Source of the DNA: Phlebotomus papatasi
Lineage: Eukaryota > Arthropoda > Insecta > Diptera > Psychodidae
Length of the DNA stretch: 64,000 bases
Assembly (NCBI RefSeq): GCF_024763615.1
Contig: NC_077224.1
Location: forward strand, 1,922,001-1,986,000
Direction: 5' to 3'
Shown: positions 42,870 to 52,756 of the stretch, in pieces
Position numbering within the stretch: the first letter of the stretch is position 1
Layout of the letters: each line of letters opens with the position of its first letter
Made by a program: the position numbers and the translations under genes
The notes under the pieces: generated by a model
Databases searched by the model: none
Told to the model about the DNA's origin: nothing
The model's input: the letters and a program-made list of their open reading frames with translations, nothing else

Positions 42870-45033
42870 AAGAAAAAATAATCATATAAGTCCGGAGATT
42901 TCCCGCCAATTTTTTATTCCCTTTTCAGACGTTAAATCAATTCCTTCCATTTCCATTTCAAGTTCTTGGTGAGGAGAGTTTCCTGATCATTTTGTAAATC
43001 AGGATAGTGACAAGGGTAACAAGAATTATACGCAAAGGTTTGCTGAAGTTCGTTAAAAAGATGTTATTTCTTTAAAAAGAGGTTTCTCCACGCTAAAAAA
43101 ATTTTGCCAAAGAAATAAATTGACAAATTATTTCTAAACTTTTCTTTTAAATATATTTAATAAAGGAATTTTGCTTTTGAAGATATTACATGAATTCTAA
43201 ATTGAACTTGTAAGAATAATTTTTGGAAACAATAACGAATTATGGATTACTTACCTCATTAAAAAAAATATTTGTCTTGTTGTTAAACTAAGTTACAAAA
43301 TAATAATAGTTTTAGGCGTTTTAGGTGAGATGTGAAAATATTAAAAATCACAGCTATTGCAATTCTCGTGAGATTACATGTCTTCCGATCGGGCTCAAAT
43401 ATTGAGAAATATTTTTTATTACTGCATTTTCTTCAGGAAAACGTCTTTTTGGTGGCCTATAGCAATCTTTCAGCTTACTATCACCGCCGAAACATTGAGT
43501 ATAATCATAAATTAAATTTTTAATTTCAAACACATCAAAAAGAACATTTCCTTTCATTCAGATAATTCACATTTTAGATAATTGGAAAGAAATGGATTAA
43601 GGATGGTTTTTAAACGGAAAACTTACTAAAATCTTCCTAAGGAAGTTTCAAAAAAAAAACAAACAAACTAAAACTGGCTAATATTTCCATTTGAAAAACT
43701 AATTTGAAGACTATTTATGAACTATCTGAATACTTAAAATTATAAAAATCGGATTAAAATAAGATTTATGTCGATAGAGTCTAAAAGATATTTTGGTCTA
43801 AGAAACTTCGTTTTGAGACATTATTTTAGAAAGCTTCAAATGCAATTTTCTCCATTAAAAAGATTTACAGATCCATGAAAATGTTTTTCTAACCATTTGT
43901 CTAAATTCGTAAAAACGGGTATCAAAGCGTCCCAGGCTTTGCGAAATGCTCGAACTTAATGACTTAGATTCTATACCTCAAAAGTATTTTCGCATCATTT
44001 ACAATACCGGTTCTAAACCGATTTGAAACGATTAATAAATCATTCAAAAGATCCTCCAAAATTATTTTGAAATTAAATATAATTGACTTTCGGATAAAAA
44101 TTAGTTATCGACTATGAACCGGTTCATTACCGGTTCAGAACCGATTGGAATCGGTTCAGTTTTATTGTAAATTCCAAGACCTTTCCAACGAGCCCAAACA
44201 TGACCCCATTCGCCTGATAAATGCTCTCTTTAGAGCCTTTTGAAACTTTTGACCTTCAAAAAACCGTTATTTGGAATGATTCAATGGAATTTTTGTATAT
44301 GGTCAAATGTCCGCCTGGGTAATTTCTAAAACATATCCAAAAATGAACAAAATTGCACTCTTAAAATAATACTGACACTTCTCAGACATTGTGATGAATA
44401 AATTATAAATTATCTATCTATCTATCTATCTAATTATATCTAGAAAAAGTGACCTAAAAGCTGTTTAATTGCGTGCCAAAGTTGTGCTATTTTTAAGTGA
44501 AAATAGCTCAACTTTTTTGCTTAATATTAGAAAGAATATTATTCAAAAAAGATTTTTATATTACTATTATAGTTTTTAAAGGTCATAAAAATAGTGTAGT
44601 AACATTGATTTTATATAGAATCTATTAATTTAGCAACTATTAACCTCAGAACTTTGTAAAATTTTCAAGTCAATTAAATTTAAATCGCGTGGATCTTTAG
44701 GGCAAAAAACAAACGAGCAGTATAAGATTCTAAATGGGCAGTAAAAAATTAAAAATGAGCAGTAAAATATCTAATTATGGTCAGTAAAAAACTTAAATCT
44801 TTACAAAAATGGGCCTAATTTATACATTTAACATTTAAAATAGTTCCATATAGAGTGAAAAGCCCTTTATTTTCCCTTTGCCAAAATTTGGACGATAATA
44901 TCGCTGTTTTTCAATTTTTTTTGTTACTGATCAATTTTAACTTTTTACTGCTCATTTATTCAATGCCGATCTTTAGTAGAGTATTTTACAATAACTGATT
45001 TACAAAAGTTATTATTATCCTAAAAATGTTCAT
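42870..45033. other. intergenic, small repeats only
   Basis: No gene. Holds ACCGGTTC words at about 44005-44160, a (TATC)n microsatellite at 44411-44431, and an inverted pair of ATGAGCAGTAAAA/TTTTTACTGCTCATTT words at about 44755 and 44945 that may mark a decayed element. Confidence 0.4.
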
Positions 45034-45119
45034 CCTGAACAGCCACTATCTTTTTTTACCTTGGAAGATATTGAATTTTGAATTTTTCGATTTGTGACTT
45101 TTTGCCCCAGTCTCCCCTA
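45034..45119 (-). repeat. long inverted partner of the end at 40596
   Basis: The complement of this segment matches 40596-40678 over about 82 bp with two mismatches and one single-base indel (through TTCAAAATTCAATATCTTCC). The two copies lie 4.4 kb apart in opposite orientation with the ubiquitin-L40 gene between them. Confidence 0.8.
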
Positions 45120-45392
45120 ATCATTATAAATTTTCGGGAAAACACTTTTGTGTTCGAAAAACGATTTTTTTTTGGGGATAATCATTCAATTTGGCCACTC
45201 CTCTTACTAAAATCTTTGCTACACCCTTGACACTACAATAGAGGATTAATCCTGGAGTGCTCAAAAACCCCAATACTCCAACTCCAACCGCTATGTGAGT
45301 ACACCTTCTTAGTTCGTTACAACAATGGTTTCTATCCGTTATTCCATTTGAATAGAGATTGTTCAAACCACCTACTTTTCGGAGTTTAGGTT

Positions 45393-45398
45393 TTTATT
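45393..45398 (-). terminator. poly(A) signal of the diglycine-less ubiquitin-like gene
   Basis: TTTATT on the plus strand (AATAAA on minus), about 100 bp after the stop at 45497, at a normal distance. Confidence 0.5.
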
Positions 45399-45496
45399 TA
45401 TAAAAAATACACCTTAATTATTCCAAATACATGAAAGAATGCAAATAAAATCACCAACATGTCCCGGAAGGTCTTTGAGATTCTTTTTCCTGCAGA

Positions 45497-45790
45497 TCAC
45501 TTCCTCGGGGGAGTACTTTGCAGAAAGCATCCACAGAGAGGCGGGCAGCTAATTGCTAGGAAGATTTTGTTGCCCTGTTGAATTTTGTAGTCCGATACCG
45601 TGTAGGGATCCTGTAGGTACTGCCTGTCAAAGGTCAGGCATTGTTTGTCTGGATCAATTCCCATCTTTTGTTTGATTTTGGCTTTAACTTCCGCAATTGT
45701 ATCTGTTCCTTCCACTTCCAGTGTGATCTCTTCTCCAGATTCACCGAACTGGGTCAGCATTTCTCTCACTTTCTTCACCACGATCTGCAT
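45497..45790 (-). CDS. ubiquitin-like protein without C-terminal diglycine
   Basis: 97 residues from the ATG at 45788-45790. The fold signature of ubiquitin is recognisable: MQIVVKKV (strand 1), a 10-residue insertion in the first turn, EEITLEVEGTDTIAEVKAKI (strand 2 and helix), GIDPDKQCLTF, YLQDPYTVSDYKIQQGNKI. The C-terminus then departs (SCPPLCGCFLQS) and has no GG, so it cannot be conjugated in the usual way. It shares P19G, S20T, R42C, I44T, E51Q and L56V with the ubiquitin-L40 gene 2.8 kb away, which marks them as relatives by local duplication. It is single-exon and open throughout with a poly(A) signal. It could be a young gene with a binding role, or a pseudogene not yet broken. Confidence 0.65.
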   Translation of the reverse strand: MQIVVKKVREMLTQFGESGEEITLEVEGTDTIAEVKAKIKQKMGIDPDKQCLTFDRQYLQDPYTVSDYKIQQGNKIFLAISCPPLCGCFLQSTPPRK

Positions 45791-45799
45791 TGTAAACTG

Positions 45800-46224
45800 A
45801 TTTGATGTGCCACTGAAGGAATACTAAAACAAGAACCGTCACTTGAGTGTGGAAAATGATGAGTAATCACTTTTTTGGTTTTCCCGGGAAATTGTGAAAT
45901 TCCCAGATTTTACAGCTTTTAACTGAGATTTTTCTTCTTATTCTTTCCACGGGACTCACAAACCAAATGCATATTGCCTAATTTTTGGAGAAAAAGTCAT
46001 TTAAATTTGAAGCAATTAAAATTATTTTCGCACTTAAGCGATTTGAGTGAATCTCGAAAAGTTTTTGGTAGATTACTGACGGCAGCAATAGCATAAGAAA
46101 GTCAAGGAGATGAACTCCTCCGGATGCATAAGGGGTGCAATCCTTTCAGGCCCATTCAGGACAGGAAAACACAAAATTCTTTGCCAAAGCTTTCGACGCT
46201 TCAACGCGCCTCCCTCAGTATTCA
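45800..46224. other. upstream of the ubiquitin-like gene; nothing recognised
   Basis: No TATA box was found at a good distance on the minus strand. No bounded repeat. Confidence 0.3.
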
Positions 46225-46370
46225 AAAGCTAAATTTAATTTATAATGATGTTTACAAGAAGAAGAAGAGTGTGAAAGAGTGGGATAGACTTATGCAATAG
46301 ATTTGAGAAAGAAAGGGATGCGAATTTTGATTTCATGAAATTTTCCTGATCTAAAAGGTGTACCGGAAAA
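46225..46370. repeat. one-armed remnant of the 'GGCTCCGGCACACC' MITE
   Basis: Ends CTGATCTAAAAGGTGTACCGG and contains GAGAAAGAAAGGGATGCGAA. It matches the right half of 18683-18942, as does the remnant at 29828-29990. Confidence 0.7.
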
Positions 46371-46544
46371 ATCGCAATTCTCAATATTTTTGGATGAAAT
46401 AAACGCAGAATACTTAAAATCGTTCTACTCGTTCTACTTAATTGATTTTCATTGCAGAATTTACAAAATCTCGACAAAAAAAAATTTGGACCAAAAAAAA
46501 AACGATAGGCTAACCCGTAGCGTTTTGACCAATGACGTACAAGT

Positions 46545-46590
46545 TTCATTTGACGTTTATTCGGTTTCAAACGGTTCTTGCACACCTTTG
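46545..46590. repeat. half-copy of the 'GACGTTTATTCGG' palindrome
   Basis: TTTGACGTTTATTCGGTTTC followed by AAACGGTTCTTGCACACC, one arm of the element complete at 56330-56462. Confidence 0.65.
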
Positions 46591-46854
46591 ACCTAAAAAT
46601 TCACATTTTGATTAAATATATTGGAGTAAAAAGCCATAGACAGTCAATTTTACTATTACTTTAAACATTTTAAAAATGAAATGACTTAAGTGTGCTTTTT
46701 TGAAGGTTTATTTAGTAGTTGTTTTCTAAAAAAATCCATGACTGAATTCACTGAATTTTATTTTTCATAACCTCAAATTGACTTGTTATTTCAAAATTTA
46801 CGATATTCCGTTTTTTCAAAAAGTCGAAAATCTGCTCTAAAAACCGTAATTCTC

Positions 46855-47060
46855 AATATCCCACTCGAAGAAAATATGCAGAATTCTGTAGCAATTTGTC
46901 AGATTTGAATTTCTAACTGCTGAAAAATCTGCAGAATTTCTACAGAATTTTATTCTAAGGTGGATCTTTCTTCTTCTTCTCTTCTTTAAAGTTTTTGTAG
47001 GGGCCGGACGTAAGGTGGATCCGATCATTGTATGAAAGTTCTGCAGAATTTTCTGCAGAA
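46855..47060. repeat. degenerate 'TCTGCAGAATTT' array with a hairpin inside
   Basis: CTGCAGAATTTCTACAGAAT-type words recur and resemble the array at 62390-62790. The inverted-repeat element at 46969-47182 starts inside it and splits it. Confidence 0.55.
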
Positions 47061-47182
47061 TTTCTATAGAAAATATTATGAATTTTCGGCACTTTCCTCA
47101 AGACGTCGTTCTATTAAAATGGGCTGTGTGGATGTCAAGAGACGTCCGGCCCCTACAAAAACTTTAAAGAAGAGAAGAAGAA
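46969..47182. mobile_element. hairpin element with 42-bp inverted ends
   Basis: The arms (46969-47012 and 47139-47182) are inverted copies containing TTTGTAGGGGCCGGACGT and the AGAAGAAGAAG run. Spacer about 126 bp. No coding content. Confidence 0.8.
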
Positions 47183-47274
47183 GTTCTATTAAAATGAACT
47201 TGGAATATTTACTCTGAAATTATTATCCATTTGGTGGAATTTATAAACACGATTTTCATGGTAAAAATTGTTGC

Positions 47275-47660
47275 GTGTACAACATTTTCTCGGAGTGTAT
47301 TGGTGGTGATTTTATGACGAGGCGACGAGGTCGCCCAAAGCGGAGAGAATTGGAGGACTTGCGGAGTGCTAAGAGAAAAATTTGCCCAGCTCCATCTCTT
47401 CCACCACGGACCTTCGAGGAGAAAACATCTCCGTCCGTGGGCTACTCCACCGCCAGCACCACAGCCACCCATTTGAGCCACCCAGGGGTCTCCCGATACA
47501 CCAGAGCTGCCTGGATCATCCTTCAAACTTGGAAGCCTCCCCCCAATCCCATGCACCCAACCACCGATGGAGTGCCCTCACCGGAGGGCACAGGGGAGCG
47601 TGGGACATAGTCCCTGCCCCCGACGGAAGGACCATGGAAGGAAGGAAGGATTGGGAATAG
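47275..47660 (+). pseudogene. GC-rich coding-like relic, unrecognised
   Basis: An island far richer in GC than its surroundings, with two long overlapping frames. One frame has an AT-hook-like RRRGRPKRREL start, then proline- and serine-rich sequence to a stop near 47608. The other runs to a stop near 47658. It is followed by AATAAAAATG and AAAATAAATACAG, like a transcript end. The composition suggests a captured 3' piece of a retroelement or processed gene. I recognise no family. Confidence 0.35.
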
Positions 47661-47741
47661 GGAGAGGAATTGATATGAGGAATGTTTAGGATTTAGAAGG
47701 AAGATGTGAAAATAAAAATGATTTTCGTATCAAAATAAATA

Positions 47742-49402
47742 CAGTGAGTGTCAATAGTTTGTTGCCTAATGAATGTTTGAGAAATCAAGTGAAAAAAATG
47801 ATAGAAAAAAATACTTTTCCAAATTTTTCTTTTTGCAGATGAGTTCCTTGTAATCCGTAGATATTATTTATAATTTTCAAAAAAAATAATTAATTATATT
47901 TCATATCAAAAATAATTATTTTCCAAAAGTTGGTCATTTTTGAAAAATCAAAAGTTTGTTGCCTCATTAAAAAAACTAATTCAAAATGGTGAAAACGTGC
48001 AACCAACTTTATGTAAACCGGTTACATTTTGAGCTTATGTCATTTGATAGGCAAATGGGGAATTTGTACATTTTTAAGGCTGTCAATGTTAAATATATAG
48101 GAGTAAAAGTGATGATAAATAACAAGAAATAATCAGTTTTTTGATAATTCATAATTTAGGTTATAATGGCAAATTACAAAAAGTTGAAAGGTGGGATATT
48201 GTCCAGAGATACTGCCGGAACGAATCTGCGTAGTTAAATGCGAAATTTAATAGAAAATTACGAAAGGTTAGACATAAAATATTCAAATATTATATTAATG
48301 AGGTACGAGTACATCTGAAAAACGTTACTGGCAGACCTAGGGTATCGACTCAGAGGGTTGATAACAGCATTGTAAGTATCTCTGATAGTGACCCAATGAT
48401 GTCTGCTTCATAAATTAAAAGATAGTTGGTTACTGAAGGAACACAGGTCCCTACAGTTACAAAAACGAGCTCATATTGAAAGAAAATGGTAAGAATGTTT
48501 GGGTGGCTCTCAATATTCCATTGGTTAGCTAGTTTAATCTGGTTAAAATATTGTAGTTTTACTTGTTTAACATGTTTCAAGTAAATTTACAACTTTTTAT
48601 TCAGATTGGTCTTGCTTACCAATGGAATATTGAGAGCCACCCAAACATTCTTACCATTTTCTTTCAATATGAGCTCGTTTTTGTAACTGTAGGGACCTGT
48701 GTTCCTTCAGTAACCAACTATCTTTTAATTTATGAAGCAGACATCATTGGGTCACTATCAGAGATACTTACAATGCTGTTATCAACCCTCTGAGTCGATA
48801 CCCTAGGTCTGCCAGTAACGTTTTTCAGATGTACTCGTGCCTCATAACTATAATATTTGACCATTTTATGTATAACTTTTCATTAGTTTCCATAAAATTT
48901 GGCAATTAAGCGACGCCGATTCCTTCCAGCAGTATCTCTGGACAATATCCCACCTTCCAACTTTTTGGAATTTGCCATTATAACCTAAATTATGAATTAT
49001 CAAAAAACTGATTATTTCTTGTTATTTATCATCACTTTTACTCCTATATATTTAACATTGACAGCCTTAAAAATGTACAAATTCCCCATTTGCCTATCAA
49101 ATGACATAAGCTCAAAATGTAACCGGTTTACATAAAGTTGGTTGCACGTTTTCACCATTTTGAATTAGTTTTTTTAATGAGGCAACAAACTTTTGATTTT
49201 TCAAAAATGACCAACTTTTGGAAAACAATTATTTTTGATATGAAATAAAATTAATTATTTTTTTTGAAAATTATAAATAATATCTACGGATTACAAGGAA
49301 CTCATCTGCAAAAAGAAAAATTTGGAAAAGTATTTTTTTCTATCATTTTTTTCACTTGATTTCTCAAACATCCATTAGGCAACAAACTATTGACACTCAC
49401 TG
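47742..49402. mobile_element. 1.66 kb near-perfect palindrome made of two Tc1-type transposon halves
   Basis: TA-flanked (47740-47741, 49403-49404). Ends CAGTGAGTGTCAATAGTTTG and its complement. The two arms (about 825 bp each) are inverted copies up to a centre near 48567 with almost no loop. Outer 440 bp are nearly identical; about 48200-48310 versus its partner is clearly more diverged; the inner 220 bp are again almost identical. Each arm encodes, on the strand reading inward, a Tc1-type DNA-binding remnant (TGRPRVSTQRVDNSIVSISD). The catalytic domain is missing in both. Confidence 0.9.
48300..48420 (+). pseudogene. Tc1-type transposase N-terminal remnant, left arm
   Basis: Plus frame reads EVRVHLKNVTGRPRVSTQRV then DNSIVSISDSDPMMSAS, which has the GRPR AT-hook-like linker and second helix-turn-helix of Tc1 transposases. 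Stops occur before and after. The mirror copy is on the minus strand at about 48725-48845. Confidence 0.7.
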
Positions 49403-49404
49403 TA

Positions 49405-50135
49405 AGTCTTACGAGGATGTTCTGTCTATAGAGAATGGTCCAAATAGGAATATGAGGTATATTTCCGACCGAAAATTCTGCATTTTTTGGTAAATTGCAC
49501 CAGAAATTTATTCAGATAATTTTTTTTTCACGATGTAATATTCAGCTGAGGCTAGCCCCTGGTAAGTTTCCTGAAATTTGAAGCCACTTTCTCATACTTC
49601 GATTTAAATTTATATGGGAATTTCTTTGCACTCGCGACCATTACGCTAAATATCTAAAAATTGAGAAGTTTTTTTGTATTATAAGATCCCTTATCGCGTT
49701 TAGGGATAAATATACTAAATTTTTGTTTAAACACATTTTTTTTCTCGGAACACTGTGAGCTGAGTCCGAGATCAATTTAGGAAATCGATCCCTCAGAATA
49801 TAAACCGAACAACTCGCGAATAGCCAACTTTTCAGGATAGTGATTTAAAGCTGAGATTTTACATGCTGATCATAGGATTTTTAAGATTTGGAACCCATAT
49901 AACTTTGGGAATAATTAACTTTTCGGTATAATTCACGGGGAAGGTAAAGGGTGTCAAGTATAGTACCCGAAAAGCAAAAAAAAAAAACGAATTTTGCAAA
50001 AAATAAAGTTGTTCGAATTATATTCTGAGGGATCGAAATTGGCTTCAAATTTCAAATAGCTCCATATAAAAATGTTAACTTGCCACGTGCTTCAGCTGAG
50101 GGCTATAAAATTATTTATTATTTATGTAGATATTA
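49405..50135. other. no gene; inverted 'TATTCTGAGGGATCGA' words
   Basis: GATCGATCCCTCAGAATATA at about 49785 and its inverse TATATTCTGAGGGATCGA at about 50018 frame a 250-bp interval, a likely decayed element. No coding signal. Confidence 0.4.
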
Positions 50136-50664
50136 CTCCTTTCGTTCCGAAATAAGTCGTACGTTTGGCGAAGAATTAGGGATTAAGGAATGGTTTCAGA
50201 GAATGTTTGTGGTATTTGCAAATATCTTATGTATGGACTATCTTTCATGTTCAGGGATAATATGGGAATCCTGACACGATGGTAAATTGAGGAATCGATA
50301 TGTTGAAGTTGTCCATTTTTCGCGTTTTTTTCAAAGAGCTCCGGTAGATAGTTAATTACTACAAGATGGACTGTGATTAACATTACAGGCTAGAATTTGT
50401 TCTAAATTTTTAATATCTATAAGTAGAATTCAACAGTTATTACCGATATGACATTTTCTATTGCTCAAATTTTGCAGAATTAGCAATAAAAAGGACATCC
50501 TTTTTATGTTTTCGAATATCTGAATGTAAAATGTTGAGAGATAAGGACTTGGAACTTTCAGCGGACCCCCAATAGTTGACCCTGGAACCATTTATATGTT
50601 TCTCTAAAACATATTCAGAATTTAAAAAAAAAAGAAATCGCACGATGTGTTTTCGAGCCAGGGG

Positions 50665-51113
50665 AGTGACATTAGCTTTGAAAAATGCACGCAGCTTTAG
50701 TGGTAAATTTTTCCCTGTTTTCGTACACATTTCACAAAATATCTCCAAAACTGTATACAGTAGACTCTCACTCAATCGGCTCTTTATCAATCGGGCGTCA
50801 AATTTTGTTGACAATTTTCACGTTTAATTATGAAGCTAATTCGATCAAATTCGCTGCAGTTCTTCCTATTTTATCGTGATTCTTTATAATTGAGCGCTTT
50901 CTGTGGAATTTACAAAGGTTTTGACGCTCAATTCTATCGCTAAACCGGATGACATTTCGCCCCATATTCCCGATTGAGAGAGAGTCTACTGTAGGTTGCC
51001 AATTTGGGGTTTTCGGTTGCCTTTTCGTTATTAAATTAGCTTTTATTTTGTATTAGTATTTTTTGCTAATTCGCTAGAAACACATGGGAAACATGGGAAA
51101 TGTCATGCCCCTG
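50665..51113 (+). repeat. dispersed repeat, occupied copy (relative of 11265-11525)
   Basis: TCGTACACATTTCACAAAATA before, and GGTTGCCAATTTGGGGTTTT after, the MITE at 50758-50991, matching the uninterrupted copy at 11265-11525. GGGAAACATGGGAAATGTCAT closes the match. Confidence 0.8.
50758..50991. mobile_element. MITE, 'CAGTAGACTCTCACTCAATC' family copy 2
   Basis: 234 bp with TA at 50756-50757 and 50992-50993. Left CAGTAGACTCTCACTCAATC, right GATTGAGAGAGAGTCTACTG. The empty site is preserved at 11265-11525. Confidence 0.9.
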
Positions 51114-51212
51114 TTTCGAGCAATCCAAAAAAAAACATAATTTTGCAGGGGTAGGGAAGGCGTGGAAGCAAAATAAAGGACATATTTTAATGGTCCCAGA
51201 GTCAACTTATGG

Positions 51213-51233
51213 GGGGGGGGGGGTCCCCCGAAG
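51213..51233. repeat. poly-G tract with inverted CCCCC
   Basis: A run of G ending in TCCCCCGAAGG, the longest homopurine G-run in the window. It belongs to the repeat also present (inverted) at 6391-7483. Confidence 0.6.
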
Positions 51234-51480
51234 GCCCCAAGTCTGTATCTCTCACCATTCTGCACCTATTTTAGATTGAAAATAAAACGCCAAAAATAAG
51301 ACATTTTTAAGACATTCGTACCTCAACATGCCATCAAGACTGGACCCCAATTTTAATACTGGACATTAGAAATAGTTCTTTACAAGAGATAATTATTGAT
51401 ACACAAAACATTTATCAACAAACTTTCCCTTAATCCCAATTTTTCTCAAACGTACGACTTATTTCGGAACGGAGGGAGTA

Positions 51481-52756
51481 TTTTTTAACCAATTTTTTTG
51501 TCTGCTCGAACTCAGAGAGCAGAATCATCTTTTTTTCAACTTGTCATCGTTCTGGAATTTAAACGGTAAGAGATATTGACTTCCAGTCTTCGACGACCCC
51601 AATAAAATAAAATAATATCTCTAGACGTTTTTTCTTACCTCTCCCCCTCTGGTCCCACCAAAAACATGTTTTTTCAGTTTTCCATTTCAATAGATTTTTA
51701 GAAGGAATTTTGTAAAATACTTACCAAAATTCTCTTGTAGACAGCACAAAAACGAAAAGAGACCTCTTCAACCGGAAAATTCAAAACTCTTAAAGTTTTT
51801 TTTTTTGGATTTATATATTGTTATTCGCATTTTCACATTTATCTACAAAATGTTTAATTGTTTTTTTTCTTATTCAATTTAATTACTTTTCATACAGTAA
51901 TAATAATAATTAATACAATATAAATTAAGAATCAATGGCGGCGAAGAAATTTAACTAAGTTTTTTTTTAATATTTCTTTTTTTTTGCAAATAAAAAGGAA
52001 AACTATCTACACACTTTCTTCTGTTTTTTTTTTCTTCTTCTTCAAAATTCTTCTTCATCCTCATTTTCTCCTCAGTAAAATCCACTGTTTATTTTTTAAA
52101 TTCATTATCTTTTTTCTTGTTTCTCTTTTTTCTCAATATTCTTCCACTTTTTTTCTTTATTTAATACAATTGTTTATGTATAATGTTGATTTTTTTTCAT
52201 CTTCATCCTTTCTTCATTTATACTTGGCTTATTACTTACATCGACATTATTTACAAAGCAATTACATTATGTTTCACTGTTTTTTTTAATTGTTTTTTTT
52301 TTTAAATCTTTCTTTACCATTCTACATCATTTTTTAAAAAATATATGAACAAAAATTCTCTAAATTATTTGCATGTGTTTTTTCATCCTTTCAATCATTA
52401 CGATTTCATCCTTTTTCACTTTTTTTTTAAATTAATATTTTATTATATTGTATATAATTTATTAAAACTCTTTCAGTTTAATATTATTCATTTTTTTCCT
52501 TCCTTTTAAATTATTCTATGATTAAGTGTTTTTTTTTTGTTGGAAACGTGCGTTTTTCTCTTGTGTGTGAATTACAAGTTTTTTCTTTTTTTTTTGGAGT
52601 GTTGAAGGGATTTTTTTTTGGTAGTAGACTCACAAACTATTTCCTTTTCATTTTTGTTTTTTTTTGTGGATCAGAGAAAAAATTTTGATTATAGCGTATC
52701 AAATTTTTGCATTTTTTTCACTATCATTTCCTGTTCCTTTTACTATTTTTGTTTTG
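51481..52756. other. T-rich desert 1
   Basis: After a relic of the 6391-7483 family (phrase CGGTAAGAGATATTGACTTC at about 51560), the plus strand is dominated by poly-T and TTCTTC tracts. No codon structure. It could be 3' UTR or intron of a minus-strand gene such as the AUTS2-like gene, but nothing proves this. Confidence 0.35.

Larger units (their letters stand above)
50136..51478. mobile_element. element with Stowaway-like ends, carrying nested repeats
   Basis: TA-flanked (50134-50135, 51479-51480). The right end, read inward, is CTCCCTCCGTTCCGAAATAA followed by GTCGTACGTTTG. The left end is CTCCTTTCGTTCCGAAATAA followed by the same GTCGTACGTTTG. Similarity continues to GGGATTAAGG, about 50 bp. 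The termini look like plant Stowaway MITE consensus as I remember it. The body holds the dispersed repeat 50665-51113 and a MITE. Confidence 0.7.

Noticed and set aside
45124..45366. 80-codon minus-strand frame with a hydrophobic centre
   Set aside because: It lies in the presumed 3' flank of the ubiquitin-like gene next to a transposon end, with no start context or homology.
48350..48793. Two 76-codon frames with identical C-terminal 56 residues on opposite strands, as if a duplicated gene
   Set aside because: They are the same DNA read outward from the centre of the palindrome at 47742-49402, antisense to the Tc1-type transposase remnant.
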